Below, in pieces: positions 18,639 to 26,777 of a stretch of DNA of 64,000 nt. The stretch's first letter is position 1; every line of letters begins with the position of its first letter. The notes below the pieces were generated by a model, which saw only the letters and a list, made by a program, of their open reading frames with translations, was not told where the DNA came from and made no database searches. The stretch is from Thermoplasmata archaeon (GTDB lineage Archaea > Thermoplasmatota > Thermoplasmata > Methanomassiliicoccales > Methanomethylophilaceae): assembly GCA_015063245.1 (NCBI GenBank), contig SUSV01000006.1, positions 1-64,000 on the forward strand, read 5' to 3'. Made by a program: the position numbers and the translations under genes.

Positions 18639-19396
18639 TCTACAATCAGGAGGAATGCAAGATCGTTGCATCCGTGTTGCAGCGCAAGACGATTGAGCGT
18701 TCTATATACAATTCTATGGAATCATTGCCTCTGTCCTTTAGGCTCTCCATGGACTGCCAGCTCGAGCTCGATATCAAGAGATGCCAAGCAATCATGAGGA
18801 TCGCTCAGAATGATTTCTCCAATGTGATCGACGATGTGGAGATACTTTCGCCACATCGCCCGTAGCTCCCTATCGATCTCTATCAGCATTACATGTCCTC
18901 TCTGCTGGAGACTGATATGTACTCCGAATCGGCATTCTCATTCTTCGTCAGCCTCGGTCTCAATTTCTTCATCCACATGACCAATGCGAAGAAATATGCG
19001 GCTTTGATGCTCAACGAGGCTAACGTCATCCCATACTCAGATTTCGTCACATATCAGAAGGTCAGGGAACTGCTCCTGTCCTCCAAGGAACGCTATGAGC
19101 TGCTGAAGGATGAGACCGACCTCCCGTACGCGGATGCAGGCAGATACATCGACTGCATGCTCGAGGAATGCGGCATCATGATCAAGATCCATCTCAGCAA
19201 GACGATACCTCTTGAGGACCTCTGCCTGCATATCGACGAGAGGGAGAAGGTTGACAAGGATGTGTATAACAAATTGTTCCTTCCCGAGATCGCCCCGGAA
19301 GATCGCAAGACTCTCCTTGACTTCCAGGCCAAGAGTGACTCTAGATTGGATGTGATGTATGCTCAAATCTTGGTCATCAACAAGATGGGATTGTGA
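18635..19396 (+). CDS. orphan protein with in-frame TAG (probable Pyl77)
   Basis: A 253-residue frame with TAG at 18863-18865 (codon 77) and a TGA stop. Before the TAG the frame encodes a helical 76-residue segment ending DDVEILSPHRP. After it the same frame continues at once with LPIDLYQHYMSSLLETDMYS and a further roughly 170 helical residues (SKERYELLKDETDLPYADAG; DRKTLLDFQAKSDSRLDVM). No ribosome site or earlier start separates the halves; the first ATG after the TAG is 10 codons in. Read-through with pyrrolysine is the simplest reading, but without a recognised family it cannot be tested by homology here. Alternative: two genes or a decayed gene. Confidence 0.65.
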
Positions 19397-20292
19397 TTCA
19401 TTATTAATTAATGTAGTAGCTTTATCTACATTATTTTTAATGATTAATCTATAATGCAATTGATAGATTAATATTAATAAAGCTGATTACTTAATTAGCT
19501 ACAATAATAATGAATATGTAAAGAGCAAAATCGAAAATTGTGATTACATGCATTTAATTAATCTAATAACATTATTTACTATATTATTTGCAAACTAAGG
19601 TTTGAAGTAATTTACCCGCATATAGAATTGTTAAAAATAAAGCTATTATCTAAATCTACTAAATTAATTTAACAAAAACCAAGTGCAATGAAAAATCGAT
19701 GAAAATCGTCAAATTTCGTCGAAAATGAGCATTTTTTGAAAATATTGAAAATTTTGCCTTTTGATCATCATTTCACCCCTGATTTTGGCATATTTCTGTC
19801 AATAACGGTCTCCCGAATATCAACTAAAAATGGGTATTTTGGAGTCAATTAGGGTGTACTTTTCGTTCAATTTTTGGGATTTTGAGAACATATGCAAACA
19901 CTATATGAAAAATATACATTATTGCTGATTATTGTGTAAGTTTCGAGAGCAACAGTAAAGCCTAGCGTCATGGTGATGCGGCTCTAACATTGATAGATTT
20001 GGTTCGATGCAATCACCCTAATCATAGAACTTAGGATCCAACAAATGCAAAGAGCAATAGGGCTCTGCTCACTCCTTCAAAGGCGCATCATCGATCGTGA
20101 AAGGCAGTCGCAAACACATCTTTGCAGCTAATCTTGAAAGTTCGTATTTAATCAATCTAATAATGTAATCAGCTTAATTAATTACATACAAAGGATTGAT
20201 GCAATAAGTGAATGATAATGGAGACAATTACAAATCATTAAAAATCAATCTAAACACGTTATTATTAGAATTAGTAAAGCTTAATGCTAAAC
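19397..20292. other. AT-rich non-coding island with short repeats
   Basis: About 900 bases without a supportable gene, much richer in A/T than the surroundings. An 11-base inverted pair AAGCTGATTAC occurs at 19480-19490 (plus) and 20165-20175 (minus). A 17-base direct repeat with one mismatch, TTTAATTAATCTAATAA, occurs at 19553-19569 and 20147-20163. AATAAAGCT occurs twice (near 19478 and 19636). A less AT-rich patch (about 19940-20110) encodes only a 28-residue frame. It could be a decayed insertion, an integration scar or a replication or partition site; no Orc1/Cdc6 gene is near. Confidence 0.5.
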
Positions 20293-21045
20293 TCAATCAA
20301 AATAGGCCCTCCACATCCTCGAAGCGAACTTCGGGAAGTGGGTTGCAAGGATGGAGATGCATCTGTTCTTGAATCCGCAGATGGATCTTGCCCTCCCTCT
20401 ATCAGCGGCACGAAGAGCCTTCTCTACAACATCCTCTTTGGAGACGGTACTCTTGAAAACCTTCGCGGGGGCATCATGCTCGGTCATGGCGATCTGGATG
20501 AAATCGGTCCTCACCCATCCGGGAGAGACTTCGGTCACAGAGATGTGCCGATCCTTCAGCTCGTATCTCAGTCCGGAGCAGAAATGCCTGACGAATGCTT
20601 TGGTCGAGGCATAGACGTTGAGGTCATACATCGCGATGTATGCCGAGAGGGAATCGAGCTCGATGATATGCCCGCCGTCTCTTATGTATGGTATGCAGGC
20701 CGATGTCATGGAGACCAATGCGGTGACGTTGAGATCTATCATGGATCTCGTGATGTCCTGAGGAAGTTCCCATGTGAGTCCGAATTTGCCGAAACCGGCG
20801 CAATTGACGAGATAGCCTATCTCAGGCCTCTCTGTTTGGATAATAGAAATGAAGCTGTCCAATCCGGCCCTGTCGGTCAAGTCGACGGAGAATATGCGGG
20901 TTGGTGTCTTCAGGGATGATGCAAGCTCCTCCAGCCTGTCGGTCCTTCTGGCGATTAGCCAAATGGAATCCAGGCCGTAGGAATCCAGCCTTCTGCTGAA
21001 TTCGGCACCGATTCCTGAAGACGCGCCGGTAATGATGGCGATCAT
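20293..21045 (-). CDS. short-chain dehydrogenase/reductase (SDR)
   Basis: 250 residues of classical SDR type. The NAD(P) motif is TGASSGIG near the N-terminus (IAIITGASSGIGAEF), followed by LVNCAGFGKFG (NNAG-like motif), catalytic Ser in IIELDSLSAYIAM and YASTKAFV (YxxxK). LIARRTDRLEELASSLK after the first strand suggests NADPH preference. The substrate is unknown. The C-terminus carries basic and aromatic residues. The ATG at 21045 was chosen over an in-frame TTG at 21048; it overlaps the stop of the small membrane peptide as TGATG. Confidence 0.85.
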   Translation of the reverse strand: MIAIITGASSGIGAEFSRRLDSYGLDSIWLIARRTDRLEELASSLKTPTRIFSVDLTDRAGLDSFISIIQTERPEIGYLVNCAGFGKFGLTWELPQDITRSMIDLNVTALVSMTSACIPYIRDGGHIIELDSLSAYIAMYDLNVYASTKAFVRHFCSGLRYELKDRHISVTEVSPGWVRTDFIQIAMTEHDAPAKVFKSTVSKEDVVEKALRAADRGRARSICGFKNRCISILATHFPKFASRMWRAYFD

Positions 21046-21143
21046 CAATCGACGAAGAGCGACGCTGCCGCCACTAAGGCAACTATGACCATAATGCCGA
21101 CCATCAGACAGGCAAGTATCTTTGCCCTTGTTTCTTTCTTCAT
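21045..21143 (-). CDS. 32-residue single-pass membrane peptide
   Basis: ATG at 21143 opens a basic start (MKKETRAKI) followed by one hydrophobic helix (LACLMVGIMVIVALVAAASL) and ends FVD-TGA. The stop overlaps the SDR start (TGATG, 21043-21047), which argues that it is a real translated leader or partner gene. It is orientated N-in by the positive-inside rule. No family is recognisable at this length. It may anchor or regulate the SDR enzyme, or serve as a coupling leader. Confidence 0.55.
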   Translation of the reverse strand: MKKETRAKILACLMVGIMVIVALVAAASLFVD

Positions 21144-21173
21144 AATCGGCAATTAAAATTCATCTATAAAGTA

Positions 21174-22031
21174 TCAACGAAAGTCCACTTCGTCATAGAC
21201 GGGAACGTACGTGACGCTCTTCTTGTTGGGGTCGTGGACCTTCTTCGCCATCTGCTCCTGGACGGCGTTGAACTCCTCTGCGGTCACCACGATGGATCCG
21301 TCATGTTTGATCAGGAGCTCCTCCCACCTCATGTACCCTGCGTAGACAGGGTTGTGAAGTATGTTGCGGAGATTGAATTTGTTCCAGGGGTTGTTCTTCC
21401 TCGTGAGGTCCCCCCTGCAATTGAGATTGTAGCAGATCGTATCTATGGTGTCCCCGTTCTTGTATGAATCGAATATGTATCTGACGACCTCCTGCTCCTT
21501 GTCGTCATCTACAAGCCTGCCGTTTTGGATCCTGTATCCGAACGGGGGTGTGAAGCCCATGGTTCTCTTCTCGTCATCGCTTTCGCTGAGGTTCTCGGCC
21601 TTCTCGCGCATACCGTCCTTGGTACGCTCGCCTATCTGTTCGCTCTCAAGCTGTGCGATGCTCTGGATCATCTCCATCACGAAACGTCCCATGGCAGTGT
21701 TCGTGACGAACTTCTCCTGCTTGGAAATGAAGTTCTTATGCTTCTTGTTCAGGATATCCATCATCTCGATGAAATTCCTGGTGTTCCTGTGGATACGGTC
21801 CATCTTCAGAACAACAATGGCATCCCAGGAATCGATGTCTTCCATCATCTGACGGTAGCCCGGACGCCTCGTATTGCGTCCGGAGTATCCGTCGTCTATG
21901 TACAATTTGTATATGGTGTAGTCCATGACTTCGCAGTGTGCTCTGAGCTCCTTCTCCTGAGCACCCAAAGAGAACCCTTCTATGGCCTGCTCTTCAGTGG
22001 AAACCCTGATGTATACTGCAACAGTCGTCAT
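21174..22031 (-). CDS. serine site-specific recombinase (second of tandem pair)
   Basis: 285 residues. The N-terminal resolvase/invertase catalytic domain opens VAVYIRVSTEEQA, with the nucleophilic Ser in RVST, followed by YIDDGYSGRNTRRPGY and VLKMDRIHRNTRNF. A Recombinase domain follows (PPFGYRIQNGRLV; NLRNILHNPVYAGYMRWEEL). Shorter than large serine integrases, with no zinc-ribbon/coiled-coil C-terminus. It overlaps the upstream paralogue by ATGA (22028-22031), so the two are made together. Such enzymes cut and rejoin DNA at short att-like sites. Confidence 0.9.
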   Translation of the reverse strand: MTTVAVYIRVSTEEQAIEGFSLGAQEKELRAHCEVMDYTIYKLYIDDGYSGRNTRRPGYRQMMEDIDSWDAIVVLKMDRIHRNTRNFIEMMDILNKKHKNFISKQEKFVTNTAMGRFVMEMIQSIAQLESEQIGERTKDGMREKAENLSESDDEKRTMGFTPPFGYRIQNGRLVDDDKEQEVVRYIFDSYKNGDTIDTICYNLNCRGDLTRKNNPWNKFNLRNILHNPVYAGYMRWEELLIKHDGSIVVTAEEFNAVQEQMAKKVHDPNKKSVTYVPVYDEVDFR

Positions 22032-22801
22032 GAAACCGAGTATTCAGGATTGATTGCCTTGAACTTCTCCACTGAAACGATAGCCTCAGTCTTGGTGCTG
22101 AGCCTGATACCATCCCATTCCCTCTGGCCGATGTAGATCGGGTTGTGGAGGATGTTAGAGATAGTCTGCCTGCTCCATCCGACTCCCTTCTTGGATTCGA
22201 TGCCCGCACTGTTGAGGTAATCGCAGATGTCCTGAAGCGTGGATCCCCTCGTGTACATGTTGAAGATCGCACGTACGATATGCGCCTCATCGTCGATGAC
22301 GACAAGGTTCCCATCCTTGTATTCGTATCCGTAAGGGTGAGCTGATCCGAGGTTGCCGGAACCGTTCTCGGCCTTATACTTCATGGCCAGCTTGACCCTC
22401 TCCCCTATCTGTTCGCTCTCCAATTGAGCTATACGTTGCATTATGTCCATAACAAATCTGCCCATAGCACTCACCGTGTCAAATTGGTCGTAGACGGATG
22501 CAAAGTTCTTGTTCCTCTTGCGTAACAGATCCATCATCTGGGTGAAGTTGACGCTGTTCCTGTGGATACGGTCCATCTTGAGAACTACTATGACGTCCCA
22601 TTTATCGATATCCTTGAGCATGCGCTGATACTCAGGACGGGCCGTCTTGGTACCAGAATATCCATCGTCTATGTACCGGTCCGCGATATCGTAGTTTTCT
22701 GCCGCGCAGTAGGCCTCGAGCTTCCTCATTTGAGCTTCCAGAGAGAATCCGTCGATGGCCTGATCCTCAGTGGACACCCTAACGTAAAGTGCTGCACGCA
22801 A
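22028..22801 (-). CDS. serine site-specific recombinase (first of tandem pair)
   Basis: 257 residues, a paralogue of the downstream recombinase with the same order of domains: ALYVRVSTEDQA with catalytic Ser, YIDDGYSGTKTARPEY, VLKMDRIHRNSVNF, then HPYGYEYKDGNLV and TISNILHNPIYIGQREWDG. The start appears to be TTG at 22801 (homology begins there, GGGATGGA lies just upstream, and no in-frame ATG exists). An in-frame TAG at 22805-22807 blocks extension. It lacks the C-terminal coiled coil of phage integrases. Pairing with the second enzyme suggests a heteromeric recombinase. Confidence 0.88.
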   Translation of the reverse strand: MRAALYVRVSTEDQAIDGFSLEAQMRKLEAYCAAENYDIADRYIDDGYSGTKTARPEYQRMLKDIDKWDVIVVLKMDRIHRNSVNFTQMMDLLRKRNKNFASVYDQFDTVSAMGRFVMDIMQRIAQLESEQIGERVKLAMKYKAENGSGNLGSAHPYGYEYKDGNLVVIDDEAHIVRAIFNMYTRGSTLQDICDYLNSAGIESKKGVGWSRQTISNILHNPIYIGQREWDGIRLSTKTEAIVSVEKFKAINPEYSVS

Positions 22802-22836
22802 GTGCTATCCATCCCGTATTCTCTATCCCCTTTTAG

Positions 22837-22846
22837 ATTTATAAAA
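22837..22846 (-). promoter_or_regulatory. TATA box for the recombinase operon
   Basis: On the minus strand TTTATAAATC lies 36-45 bases upstream of the TTG start at 22801, fitting a short leader containing the GGGATGGA ribosome site. Confidence 0.5.
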
Positions 22847-22915
22847 TTCGCGTAAGCCGATTGTCGGAGTGAGAATAAAAGATGTTAAAAAGTTCGGATC
22901 GAGATGATAATCAGT

Positions 22916-23389
22916 TCAAAACTGCTTATTCTCATTCTTGATGCGGAGCATCGTATCGGTAATGTCGAGGACGATCCTTGCCGCCTGCAGCGCCTCTTCC
23001 ATGGAGTACTGCTTGGACTTGTACTTGAGAGCCTCATCGATCAGCTGGAGCTCCATGGCGTATGTGCCCATAATCTCTTCAGAAACTGTGATGATCTGCC
23101 TCCTGTTGTCTGAAGGGTCCTTCTTACGGGATATGAAGCCCTTCTTCTCCATGGAGATGACGGTCTGGGAGATGAGGGCCTTTGAACTGTTGAATATCTC
23201 GACGAGATCGCTCGCAGTGCAGTTATCGAACTTCCAGATGGTATAAAGGTAGACCATCTCCTTGAACGATGGGCGAACAACCTGATCTTCGTCATTGTAC
23301 AGTCTAACCTGCAGAACCGCAAGGTTCGCATATGCTCCTAAAAGCGCCTTACTGAAATCTAACCTTGACTCCTTTAATGATGCAGGCAT
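22916..23389 (-). CDS. MarR-family transcriptional regulator
   Basis: 157 residues, a winged-helix MarR protein. The recognition helix region is ASDLVEIFNSSKALISQTVISM, followed by the wing KKGFISRKKDPSDNRRQI, whose DxRxxxI pattern is the family hallmark; the flanking helices form the dimer interface. It lies upstream of, and co-directional with, the tandem recombinases (gap about 115 bases with its own TATA). It is preceded by a perfect inverted repeat (23398-23416), a likely autoregulatory operator. Effector unknown. Confidence 0.88.
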   Translation of the reverse strand: MPASLKESRLDFSKALLGAYANLAVLQVRLYNDEDQVVRPSFKEMVYLYTIWKFDNCTASDLVEIFNSSKALISQTVISMEKKGFISRKKDPSDNRRQIITVSEEIMGTYAMELQLIDEALKYKSKQYSMEEALQAARIVLDITDTMLRIKNENKQF

Positions 23390-23397
23390 AATACCAG

Positions 23398-23416
23398 GTT
23401 AATAACTATTATTAAC
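23398..23416. promoter_or_regulatory. inverted-repeat operator upstream of the MarR gene
   Basis: GTTAATAA-CTA-TTATTAAC is a perfect 8-base dyad with a 3-base spacer, starting 9 bases upstream of the marR-type start. MarR dimers typically bind such A/T-rich palindromes at their own promoter. Confidence 0.6.
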
Positions 23417-23539
23417 TCATGTTTAATAAATGTAAGCACGAAACAGTTATTCTTTCTTAACTGTGATAGAATTAAGGAAGAAGTAGCCAGATTTCAAATG
23501 TTTGTAGAGAAAATATCTAAAGAATTAGTAAGTTAAAGG

Positions 23540-23556
23540 GAGGGGGTGTACCCCTC
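23540..23556 (-). terminator. hairpin terminator after the thermosome gene
   Basis: GAGGGG-GTGTA-CCCCTC forms a 6-bp G/C stem 12 bases beyond the thermosome stop on the minus strand, followed by CCCTTTAACTT. Confidence 0.55.
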
Positions 23557-23567
23557 GATTATTAACT

Positions 23568-25211
23568 TCACATGATCGGGCCGCCGCCCATTCCGCGGGG
23601 TCCGTTGGCGAGAGCATCGCTTGCGGCGGGTGCCGGGGGTGCCCTGCGGGATGCGATGACATCATCGATCCTGAGGATCATGTTACAGACCTCCTCAGCG
23701 GAGTTGATTGCCTGAGATTTGACCCTGAGGGGCTCGATGACGTTCTTGGCGAGCATATCGACTGCCTCACCGGAATCGAGGTCGAGACCGAAGTATTTGG
23801 CCTTGGCGTTCTTCTTCTCGTGGGCGTTCTTCAGCTTGATGATGCTGTCGATGGGGTCGATACCTGCATTCTCCGCGAGGGTCCAGGGGATGATCTCCAT
23901 GGCCTTTGCGAACTTCTCGATTGCAAGCTGCTCACGTCCTCCGACGGATGATGCGTAATCGATGAGAGCGAGCTCGACCTCGATCTCGGGTGCTCCGGCT
24001 CCGGCAACGACCTTTCCATCCTCGAGTGCGACTCCTACTGCGCGGATAGCGTCTGTGAGAGCCCTCTCGACCTCTTCGAGGACGTGCTCTGTTCCGCCGC
24101 GAATGAAGATCGTGACTGCCTTTGCGTTCTTGCATCCGGTGATGAATGACATTCCGTCCTCGCCGATCTTCTTCTCCTCGACGCATCCTGCTGTACCGAG
24201 GTCCTTGCTTGTGATCTCCATGACGTTTCCGCAGATTGTAGCGCCGGTGGCGAGTGCGATGGCGTCGAGATCGGAAGACTTGCATCTCCTGTATGCGAGG
24301 ATTCCTGCTTTTGCAAGGTAGTGCTGGACGAGCTCGTCGATTCCCTTGGAGCAGTAGACGACGTTTGCACCGGACTTCTTGATGGCCTCGACCATTGCCT
24401 TCATGGAGTTCTCTTCCTCGGAGAGGAATGAGGACATCATTGTGGGGTCGGTGATCTGGATTGCTGCGTCGAACTCGGTCTTCTTGACCTCGAGTGCGCA
24501 TGAGAACAGGGCGATCTTGGCCTTCTCGACCTTCTCGGGCATCCTGCTGTGGAGCCTCTCCTTGTCGACAACGATACCGGAAACGACCTCTGTATCCGCG
24601 ATGGTTCCTCCGACCTTCTTCTGGAGGCGGATGTTCTTGGCGTCGACCGCTCCCTTGTCAGCGACTGCCTTGGCTGCCTTGACGACGATGTCTGCGAGGT
24701 AGTTCTCCTCGTCCCCGACAGACTTTCCTGTAAGGGCTGTTGCAGCGACCTGCTTGAGGATCTTGTCGTTCTTGGCGTCGACTGCGATCTTGTCGAGGAT
24801 CTCGATGGCCTTGTTGGCTGCCATCTTGTATCCGTTCGTGATGACTGTGGGGTGAACGTTCGCCTCGATGAGCTCCTCTGACTGCTTGAGGAGTTCTCCT
24901 GCAAGGACGACGGATGTTGTCGTTCCGTCTCCGCACTCTGTGTCCTGGGTCTTCGCGACCTCGACGACCATCTTCGCTGCGGGGTGCTGAACATCGATCT
25001 CCTTGAGGATTGTGACTCCGTCGTTCGTGATGACGACGTCACCGATCGTGTTGACGAGCATCTTGTCCATTCCCTTGGGTCCGAGTGTGGACCTGACAGC
25101 ATCCGCGACCGCCTTTGCGGCAGCGATGTTGTTGAACTGGGCTTCTTTGTCCTTGCTTCTCTGTGTTCCCTCTTTGAGAACGATCACAGGCTGATTTCCA
25201 GAACCATACAT
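23568..25211 (-). CDS. thsA: thermosome (group II chaperonin) subunit
   Basis: 547 residues. Group II chaperonin signatures include [48 protein letters not shown], the apical lid region, and [16 protein letters not shown] near the end. It folds proteins in an ATP-driven double ring in the cytosol. The C-terminus is short ([11 protein letters not shown]) but keeps a Gly/Met-rich tail. The ATG at 25211 was chosen: the preceding in-frame GTG is part of the ribosome site AAAGGTGA. A TATA box lies at 25251-25260. It is monocistronic, ending in a hairpin. Confidence 0.97.
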   Translation of the reverse strand: MYGSGNQPVIVLKEGTQRSKDKEAQFNNIAAAKAVADAVRSTLGPKGMDKMLVNTIGDVVITNDGVTILKEIDVQHPAAKMVVEVAKTQDTECGDGTTTSVVLAGELLKQSEELIEANVHPTVITNGYKMAANKAIEILDKIAVDAKNDKILKQVAATALTGKSVGDEENYLADIVVKAAKAVADKGAVDAKNIRLQKKVGGTIADTEVVSGIVVDKERLHSRMPEKVEKAKIALFSCALEVKKTEFDAAIQITDPTMMSSFLSEEENSMKAMVEAIKKSGANVVYCSKGIDELVQHYLAKAGILAYRRCKSSDLDAIALATGATICGNVMEITSKDLGTAGCVEEKKIGEDGMSFITGCKNAKAVTIFIRGGTEHVLEEVERALTDAIRAVGVALEDGKVVAGAGAPEIEVELALIDYASSVGGREQLAIEKFAKAMEIIPWTLAENAGIDPIDSIIKLKNAHEKKNAKAKYFGLDLDSGEAVDMLAKNVIEPLRVKSQAINSAEEVCNMILRIDDVIASRRAPPAPAASDALANGPRGMGGGPIM

Positions 25212-25250
25212 GGTTTTCACCTTTCTATGTTGGACGATATTTTAGTTCTT

Positions 25251-25260
25251 CTATATAAAA
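25251..25260 (-). promoter_or_regulatory. TATA box of the thermosome gene
   Basis: Minus-strand TTTTATATAG lies 40-49 bases before the ATG at 25211, with AAAGGTGA as ribosome site between them. This is the clearest archaeal promoter in the window and suits a highly expressed gene. Confidence 0.7.
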
Positions 25261-25299
25261 GATGCTATTAATGCTCCAACTTGATGGTGACTGCCAGCA

Positions 25300-26577
25300 T
25301 CAATAGAAGTCCTCGATGCGGCGCTGTGTCAGATAATCCTTCAGGATGTCGGAATTGTGCAACCAGCGTTCCTTCTTGAGGTACATGAAGCTGTTTATCT
25401 GATCCCACATGGGCTGGAGGGATTCGGCAGTGTACGGCTTTGTGCGGAGCGCGGCACGGACGTTCTCCCTTATGTTCCAAACCCCAAGGGGGATGTCGTA
25501 ACCGGGATGGACCTCGCGGAAGACTATCGCCGCTGCGGAACGGCGGATGCTCTTCAGATATTCGACGACAGCCAATCTCGCAGCATAATAGGCGCCGGTG
25601 ATGTTGTCCGCGTATGTCGTGCGACCGTCGAAGCTCTCATGGTCCTGGGCTATGATGATCTCGTTGGGGCTGGGATTCCAGGATGTCTTGGGATACCAGG
25701 CCTCCATCATCTCGAAGCGCCAGGTCACAGGCATCAGGAGGATGGACCACCAATTGTCCAGCTCTTTCCATTGGAAGAGCCTGAACTCGTCTATTGTCTC
25801 ATAGAACTTGATCTCCTTAGCCATGTTCTTGCTCAGGATGTCGTCAACTGCGGTGATGCTCCATCTGGTGGGGACGAAACGCCTGCGTTTTCCCACACCC
25901 ATCGTACCCACGGAGAACGCCTTCTCTATCTCCGATACCAGGGTCCCGCCCTTGTACGCCGCCAGGACAGCATCGGTGGAGTTCATGTCGATGTCGTAGA
26001 ACGATTTCTCCAGATTGCGCTCGAATCTCCCGTTGCCTACTGATATGGTCTCCATCCTTCCCGACGGGCCGAAGGGGATTATATCGTCATCAAGGACGAC
26101 ACGTCCGGAGGGCTTCCTCTCGAACAGGGTCTCAACCTCGACAGGGCGCTCGGTCAGGGCCAGTTCCTGGACGTTGTCCACGATCCTGCCCGATTTGGAG
26201 AAATCCCTGGCATCTATCCTGTATTTTCCGCGCACGAGCTGGAATCTCATGGAGGCGATATCATACATCGATTTGCCCGACCAGAGCTCGGGCTTGTCCA
26301 GGATCTCGGTCTCGCCCATGTATGTGGGCAGGAGCGGGCCTATCTCGACCTTCGGATAGCCGTATCTCCCGACGAAGACGGCCGGAGGGGAGCTGCCTGC
26401 GATATCCTTCGATTTGATGTCCGGTGTGGCGAACTTCTTCGAATAGAATTTCAGCATCAGCGGGCATTTATCCCGTCCGCATAGCCTCCTGGAGCCTTTG
26501 CAGATGTTGCAGAGCCCGTTCTTGACCACATCGCCCGATTGGGCTATCTCGTCGAAGAGTGTGCTCTGACTGACCAT
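25300..26577 (-). CDS. nreA: NreA-type DNA repair protein with C-terminal PIP box
   Basis: 425 residues. The N-terminal Cys cluster (C23, C26, C33, C38 in LCNICKGSRRLCGRDKC) and conserved blocks such as SPPAVFVGRYGYPKV and GPLLPTY define the archaeal Nre family, which acts with PCNA in DNA-damage repair. The last eight residues, QRRIEDFY, match the PCNA-interacting (PIP) consensus Q-x-x-h-x-x-a-a. The ATG at 26577 is followed by VSQSTLFDE. It is transcribed alone between hisD and the thermosome gene. Confidence 0.9.
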   Translation of the reverse strand: MVSQSTLFDEIAQSGDVVKNGLCNICKGSRRLCGRDKCPLMLKFYSKKFATPDIKSKDIAGSSPPAVFVGRYGYPKVEIGPLLPTYMGETEILDKPELWSGKSMYDIASMRFQLVRGKYRIDARDFSKSGRIVDNVQELALTERPVEVETLFERKPSGRVVLDDDIIPFGPSGRMETISVGNGRFERNLEKSFYDIDMNSTDAVLAAYKGGTLVSEIEKAFSVGTMGVGKRRRFVPTRWSITAVDDILSKNMAKEIKFYETIDEFRLFQWKELDNWWSILLMPVTWRFEMMEAWYPKTSWNPSPNEIIIAQDHESFDGRTTYADNITGAYYAARLAVVEYLKSIRRSAAAIVFREVHPGYDIPLGVWNIRENVRAALRTKPYTAESLQPMWDQINSFMYLKKERWLHNSDILKDYLTQRRIEDFY

Positions 26578-26618
26578 GGGACCTCATAGGATACAACAGA
26601 TAAAACGTGAACGATAGA

Positions 26619-26656
26619 GGAGACAGTTGGATTTCTCCGTGCAAGGGGCTGTCTCC
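26619..26656. repeat. inverted repeat upstream of nreA
   Basis: GGAGACAG (26619-26626) and CTGTCTCC (26649-26656) form a perfect 8-bp dyad with a 22-base spacer that contains TTG/CAA extending the stem imperfectly. It lies 42-79 bases upstream of nreA. It could be an operator or an RNA stem in the leader. Confidence 0.4.
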
Positions 26657-26758
26657 TGCTATGAAAAGAGCATAACCTCTCAGAATTTAAAATATTCCGC
26701 AGAATGTTGACAAAACAGCAATTTTTTCATTATTAGTATTTAAATGAAGATGGAAAAG

Positions 26759-26772
26759 AGGGGGAACCCCCT
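26759..26772 (-). terminator. hairpin terminator after hisD
   Basis: AGGGGG-AA-CCCCCT lies 6 bases past the hisD stop on the minus strand and is followed there by CTTTTCC, a G/C stem plus pyrimidine run. Confidence 0.55.
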
Positions 26773-26777
26773 AGGTT

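Noticed and set aside
20045-20131. 28-codon frame in the AT-rich island
   Set aside because: No ribosome site, coupling or recognisable composition; cannot be told from chance.
22799-22860. Possible upstream extension of the first recombinase through an in-frame TAG at 22805-22807
   Set aside because: Family similarity begins at the TTG (LYVRVST follows at once), a ribosome site lies just before it, and the stretch above is promoter-like; not counted as an amber read-through.
25212-25220. GTG start for the thermosome gene
   Set aside because: The GTG belongs to the AAAGGTGA ribosome site of the ATG at 25211.
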